In this document: positions 55,957-58,831 of the stretch, piece by piece
Layout: each line of letters starts with the position of its first letter
Numbering within the stretch: position 1 is the stretch's first letter
Assembly: GCA_044506885.1 (NCBI GenBank)
Contig: JBIQKC010000018.1
Location: 1-58,831, forward strand
DNA from: Croceibacterium_A sp044506885
Lineage (GTDB): Bacteria; Pseudomonadota; Alphaproteobacteria; Sphingomonadales; Sphingomonadaceae
Reading direction: 5' to 3'
DNA length: 58,831 nucleotides
Made by a program: the position numbers and the translations under genes
Notes under the pieces: generated by a model
What the model was told of the DNA's origin: nothing
What the model saw: only the letters and a program-made list of their open reading frames with translations
The model's database searches: none

Positions 55957-56856
55957 TCACGCCGACCACCCCGCGTATTCGGCGGCCCAGCGGTCCTTGT
56001 TCTTTTCGATCCACGCTTCGCAGCTGCCCTTGGCGAGGTCGCGGACGCGGGCGATGTAGCTGGCGCGTTCCTGCACGCTGATGACGCCGCGCGCCTGGAG
56101 CAGGTTGAACAGGTGGCTGGCCTCGATCGCCTGGTCGTAGGCGGCGAGCGGGATTTCGGCTTCGATGCAGCGGCGGCATTCCGCCTCCGCATTGCGGAAG
56201 CCGGCGAAGAGCTGGTCGGTGTCGGCGATCTCGAAGTTGTACTTCGACATTTCCTGCTCGTTGGCGAGGAATACGTCGCCGTAAGTCACGCCTTCCCTGT
56301 TGAAAGCGAGGTCATAGACCCGGTCCTTGCCTTGCAGGTACATCGCGAGGCGTTCCAGCCCGTAGGTCAGTTCGCCCGCGACCGGCTTGCAGTCATAGCC
56401 GCCGACCTGCTGGAAATAGGTGAACTGGGTCACCTCCATGCCGTCGCACCAGACTTCCCAGCCCAGCCCCCATGCGCCGAGCGTGGGCGATTCCCAGTCG
56501 TCCTCCACGAAGCGGATGTCGTGCTTCAGCGGGTCGATGCCGATGACCTCCAGGCTCTTGAGATAGAGTTCCTGCAAGTCCGGCGGGTTGGGCTTCAGGA
56601 TCACCTGGTACTGGTAATAGTGCTGCAAGCGGTTGGGGTTTTCGCCGTAGCGGCCGTCGGTCGGGCGGCGGCTGGGCTGGACGTAGGCGGCGTTCCACGG
56701 CTCCGGCCCCAGCGCGCGCAGCGTGGTCGCCGGGTGGAACGTGCCCGCGCCCATGCGCATGTCGTAAGGCTGGAGGATCAGGCAGCCCCGCGCGCTCCAG
56801 TAATCGTGGAGCGCGAGGATCATGTCCTGAAAGCTGCGGGCCGGTTCCAGCGTCAT
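55957..56856 (-). CDS. glyQ: Glycyl-tRNA synthetase alpha subunit
   Basis: A 299-residue class II catalytic subunit that attaches glycine to tRNA-Gly together with GlyS. It has the family start SFQDMILALHDYWSARGCLI, YDMRMGAGTFHPATTLRALG (about 35-54), YVQPSRRPTDGRYGENPNRLQ and FTYFQQVGGYDCKPVAGELTYGLERLAMY (motif 3 region). The sequence is clean, without repeat insertions. It precedes glyS by 145 bp, a gap taken up mainly by a cruciform repeat. Its start is divergent from the TraB gene. Confidence 0.97.
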   Translation of the reverse strand: MTLEPARSFQDMILALHDYWSARGCLILQPYDMRMGAGTFHPATTLRALGPEPWNAAYVQPSRRPTDGRYGENPNRLQHYYQYQVILKPNPPDLQELYLKSLEVIGIDPLKHDIRFVEDDWESPTLGAWGLGWEVWCDGMEVTQFTYFQQVGGYDCKPVAGELTYGLERLAMYLQGKDRVYDLAFNREGVTYGDVFLANEQEMSKYNFEIADTDQLFAGFRNAEAECRRCIEAEIPLAAYDQAIEASHLFNLLQARGVISVQERASYIARVRDLAKGSCEAWIEKNKDRWAAEYAGWSA

Positions 56857-56982
56857 CGCGCGCGCCCATGACCGATAGGCGGGGGTAGCGTCAATGCCAC
56901 ACGGTGCGGACGATCGTTCGCGCCCAGTGGCGCGACGCCGCGCGAGGCACTAAGTGAAGGGCAAATAGGGGATTCTTCGACA

Positions 56983-57867
56983 ATGCTGAAGCGCCTGCTC
57001 GGCACTCTGGTTGCATTCACGCTCGGCCTGTCGGGCTGCGCGACGGTGGAAACGCCGCCGGCGGGCGCGACGCCGGGTCCGGCGCTGTGGCGGATCACCG
57101 ACGACGACACGACGATCTACCTGTTCGGCACCGTCCATGCCCTGCCGAAGGACAAGCAGTGGTTCGACGAGCGGATCGAGCGCGCCTTCGCCGCCGCCGA
57201 CGAGCTGGTCACCGAAGTCGACATGTCGGACGCCGCCGCGTCGAGCCAGGCGCTGCAAAACGCGGGAATGCTGCCCGAGGACCAGTCGCTGCGCGACATG
57301 ATGACCGACGAGAACCGGATGGAATACGAAGCGGCGCTGGTCGCGCTGGGGCTGCCGGTCGAAGCGCTCGACCGGCTGGAGCCGTGGTTCGCGGCGATGA
57401 CGCTGTCGCTGCTGCCGGTGATGCAGGCCGGATACGACCCGCAGAGCGGGGTGGAGATGGCGCTCGGCACGCGCGCGGACGGCAAGCGGAGGGACGCGCT
57501 GGAAACGATCGACCAGCAGGTGGCGCTGTTCGACGGGATGCCGATGGATGCGCAACTCGCCTTTCTCGACGAAACGGTCACCGGGGTTCCGGCGGCCGCC
57601 GGCACGCTCGACGCGATGGTCGGCGAATGGATCGAAGGCGACGCCGACGGCCTTGCCGCGCTGATGAACGCCGAACTGACCGATCCGGTGCTCAAGGACC
57701 GGCTGCTGATCGAACGCAACGCCAACTGGGCCGGCTGGATCGAACAGCGGATGGACCAGCCGGGCACGGTGTTCATCGCCGTGGGGGCCGGACACCTTGC
57801 CGGCAAGGGGAGCGTGCAGGACCAGTTGCGCAAGCGCGGGATCAGGGTCACGCGCATCTGGGAGTGA
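56983..57867 (+). CDS. TraB/GumN family lipoprotein, copy 1
   Basis: A 294-residue protein with a signal and lipobox LSGCATVE (Cys about residue 20), then the TraB/GumN domain with ALWRITDDDTTIYLFGTVHALPKDKQWF (about residues 35-62) and the C-terminal FIAVGAGHLAGKGSVQDQLRKRG. The two GxxH motifs (GTVHALP and GAGHLAGKGSV) define the family, proposed as metal-dependent proteases of the Tiki type. No stop separates it from copy 2 except a GTGA overlap. Confidence 0.85.
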   Translation: MLKRLLGTLVAFTLGLSGCATVETPPAGATPGPALWRITDDDTTIYLFGTVHALPKDKQWFDERIERAFAAADELVTEVDMSDAAASSQALQNAGMLPEDQSLRDMMTDENRMEYEAALVALGLPVEALDRLEPWFAAMTLSLLPVMQAGYDPQSGVEMALGTRADGKRRDALETIDQQVALFDGMPMDAQLAFLDETVTGVPAAAGTLDAMVGEWIEGDADGLAALMNAELTDPVLKDRLLIERNANWAGWIEQRMDQPGTVFIAVGAGHLAGKGSVQDQLRKRGIRVTRIWE

Positions 57868-58733
57868 TCCGGCTTCTTGCCGCGCTGTTCCCTGCCGCGC
57901 TGCTCGCGACGCTGGCGCTGGCCGGCTGCGCGCCCGAACGTTCGTGGCCCGAGCCGACGCCGGCCTTGTGGGAAGTGACCGGGCCGGACGGTGAGCGCGG
58001 CTGGTTGTTCGGAACGATCCATGCGCTGCCGGGTGGCGCGGAGTGGCGCACGGGGGCGGTCGACGAGGCGCTGGCGGCGGCCGATGTCGTCGTGGTCGAG
58101 GTGGCGGAGCTGGGAGACGGGCAAGCGGCGCGGGCGGCGTTCGCCGAACGGTCGCGGACCGCGGGCCTGCCGCCGCTGTCACGGCGCGTGGCGGAGCGCG
58201 AGCGCCCCGCCCTCGCCCGGCTTATGGACCGCGCCGGGATGGACGACCGCGACTTCGCCGATGTCGAGAGCTGGGCCGCCGGCCTGCTGCTCGCCGCCGC
58301 GGTGCGCGACGGCGATCCCGCGAACGGGGTCGACCGCGCCCTGCTGGCGCAAGGCAAGCCGGCGATCGGGCTGGAAGGGTTCGCGGCGCAATACGACCGT
58401 TTCGACAGCCTGAGCGAAGCCGATCAGGCCGACCTGCTGGCGGGCATCGCGCGCGAGGCCGAAGGCGGAGCGCAGGACGAGCGGATCGCGGCGTGGCTGA
58501 CGGGCGACATCGCTGCGCTGGAGCGCGACACGCTCGCCGGCATCCTCGCCTATCCGCGATTGCGGGAAGCGCTGCTCGATTCCCGCAACCGCGCCTGGGC
58601 GGAGCGGATAGACGAACTACTGCGGGCTGGCCGCAGGCCGCTCGTGGCGGTGGGCGCCGCGCATATGTTCGGCGATCAGGGACTGCCTGCGCTGCTGCGG
58701 CAGCGCGGACACGCGGTGCGGCGGATCCAATAG
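57864..58733 (+). CDS. TraB/GumN family lipoprotein, copy 2
   Basis: A 289-residue protein with its own signal and lipobox ALAGCAPER (Cys about residue 19), then GERGWLFGTIHALPGGAEWR and the C-terminal VAVGAAHMFGDQGLPALLRQRGHAV. It is a tandem paralogue of the gene before it, coupled through GTGA. The two differ strongly outside the motifs, so the duplication is old. The 98 bp after its stop hold no recognised gene; the next gene starts beyond the window. Confidence 0.85.
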   Translation: MIRLLAALFPAALLATLALAGCAPERSWPEPTPALWEVTGPDGERGWLFGTIHALPGGAEWRTGAVDEALAAADVVVVEVAELGDGQAARAAFAERSRTAGLPPLSRRVAERERPALARLMDRAGMDDRDFADVESWAAGLLLAAAVRDGDPANGVDRALLAQGKPAIGLEGFAAQYDRFDSLSEADQADLLAGIAREAEGGAQDERIAAWLTGDIAALERDTLAGILAYPRLREALLDSRNRAWAERIDELLRAGRRPLVAVGAAHMFGDQGLPALLRQRGHAVRRIQ

Positions 58734-58831
58734 CGGCTAGCAGCGGGCCGCGCCCGCGAATGCTTGCATACCCGGCGCTTTCCCCCTAAGGGCCCGCGCT
58801 TCCCGTCATGGTCATCCCTGGAGGCGTGGCG

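Noticed and set aside
58734..58831. Gene or promoter at the right edge
   Set aside because: TTGCAT at 58764 with a 17-nt spacer gives a poor -10 (TAAGGG), and no coding start with family sequence is visible before the window ends.

Overview
The window is GC-rich chromosomal DNA from an alphaproteobacterium, most likely a member of the Sphingomonadales (Erythrobacteraceae-like). This placement is inference. It rests on a pyruvate dehydrogenase subunit with an N-terminal lipoyl domain, a PhaR polyhydroxyalkanoate regulator, an archaeal/eukaryotic-type prolyl-tRNA synthetase, a vgr-related protein, and an RpoH promoter of the alphaproteobacterial CTTG-N17-CCTATATCCG form. No complete tRNA, rRNA, CRISPR array, prophage or insertion sequence was seen. 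The dense packing, ATGA/GTGA start-stop overlaps and mostly household genes look like core genome.

Layout. 1-9 kb: start of a PDH subunit, a universal stress protein, RNase R, a small DUF6644/DUF6152-like pair, an exported M3 peptidase, ProRS and PhaR with a palindromic operator. 9-14 kb: one minus-strand operon radA-cvpA-NifU-like-MFS-alr. 14-16.3 kb: a less GC-biased stretch of small unknown genes. 16.4-25 kb: heat-shock genes in two blocks, dnaK-dnaJ under an RpoH-type promoter and hrcA-grpE. Between them lies a plus-strand run: PCu(A)C copper chaperone, vgr-related protein, isochorismatase-like hydrolase, PH-domain protein and an indoleamine-dioxygenase-like enzyme. 25-29 kb: rph-rdgB-hemW-xerC, then dedA. 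29-32 kb: rsmI-yraN-gshB opposite an LpoA-like lipoprotein. 32.8-41 kb: parE, a DUF817 protein, a soluble chemoreceptor, a GST, a methyltransferase, a NamZ-type muramidase with a DOMON partner, and a PilZ protein. 41-46.6 kb: plus-strand metabolic run (MFS, cysteine synthase, PepSY, dienelactone hydrolase, bicovalent-flavin oxidase). 46.6-58.8 kb: acyl-CoA dehydrogenase, hisI, comF, an NDUFAF5/BioC-like methyltransferase, ppdK, glyS-glyQ and two tandem TraB/GumN proteins.

The most unusual signal is a set of palindromic, cruciform-forming repeats. They sit between genes (gshB/dedA, glyQ/glyS, near 15.1 kb) and also inside coding sequence, read in frame. glyS carries two separate insertions of about 36 and 41 residues. 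One of these also contains about 30 nt that match the 3' end of an initiator tRNA, including the A72 position and CCA. An identical 24-bp palindrome codes part of the interdomain linker of the PDH subunit at the window's left edge. This looks like a mobile, protein-tolerated repeat system comparable in principle to Rickettsia palindromic elements.

Other points of interest are a structured plus-strand RNA candidate ending in a strong terminator at 49046-49078, two predicted leaderless promoters (parE, rnr), a vgr-related gene whose conserved N-terminus lies upstream of any ATG/GTG/TTG, and a NifU-like protein lacking the third cysteine.
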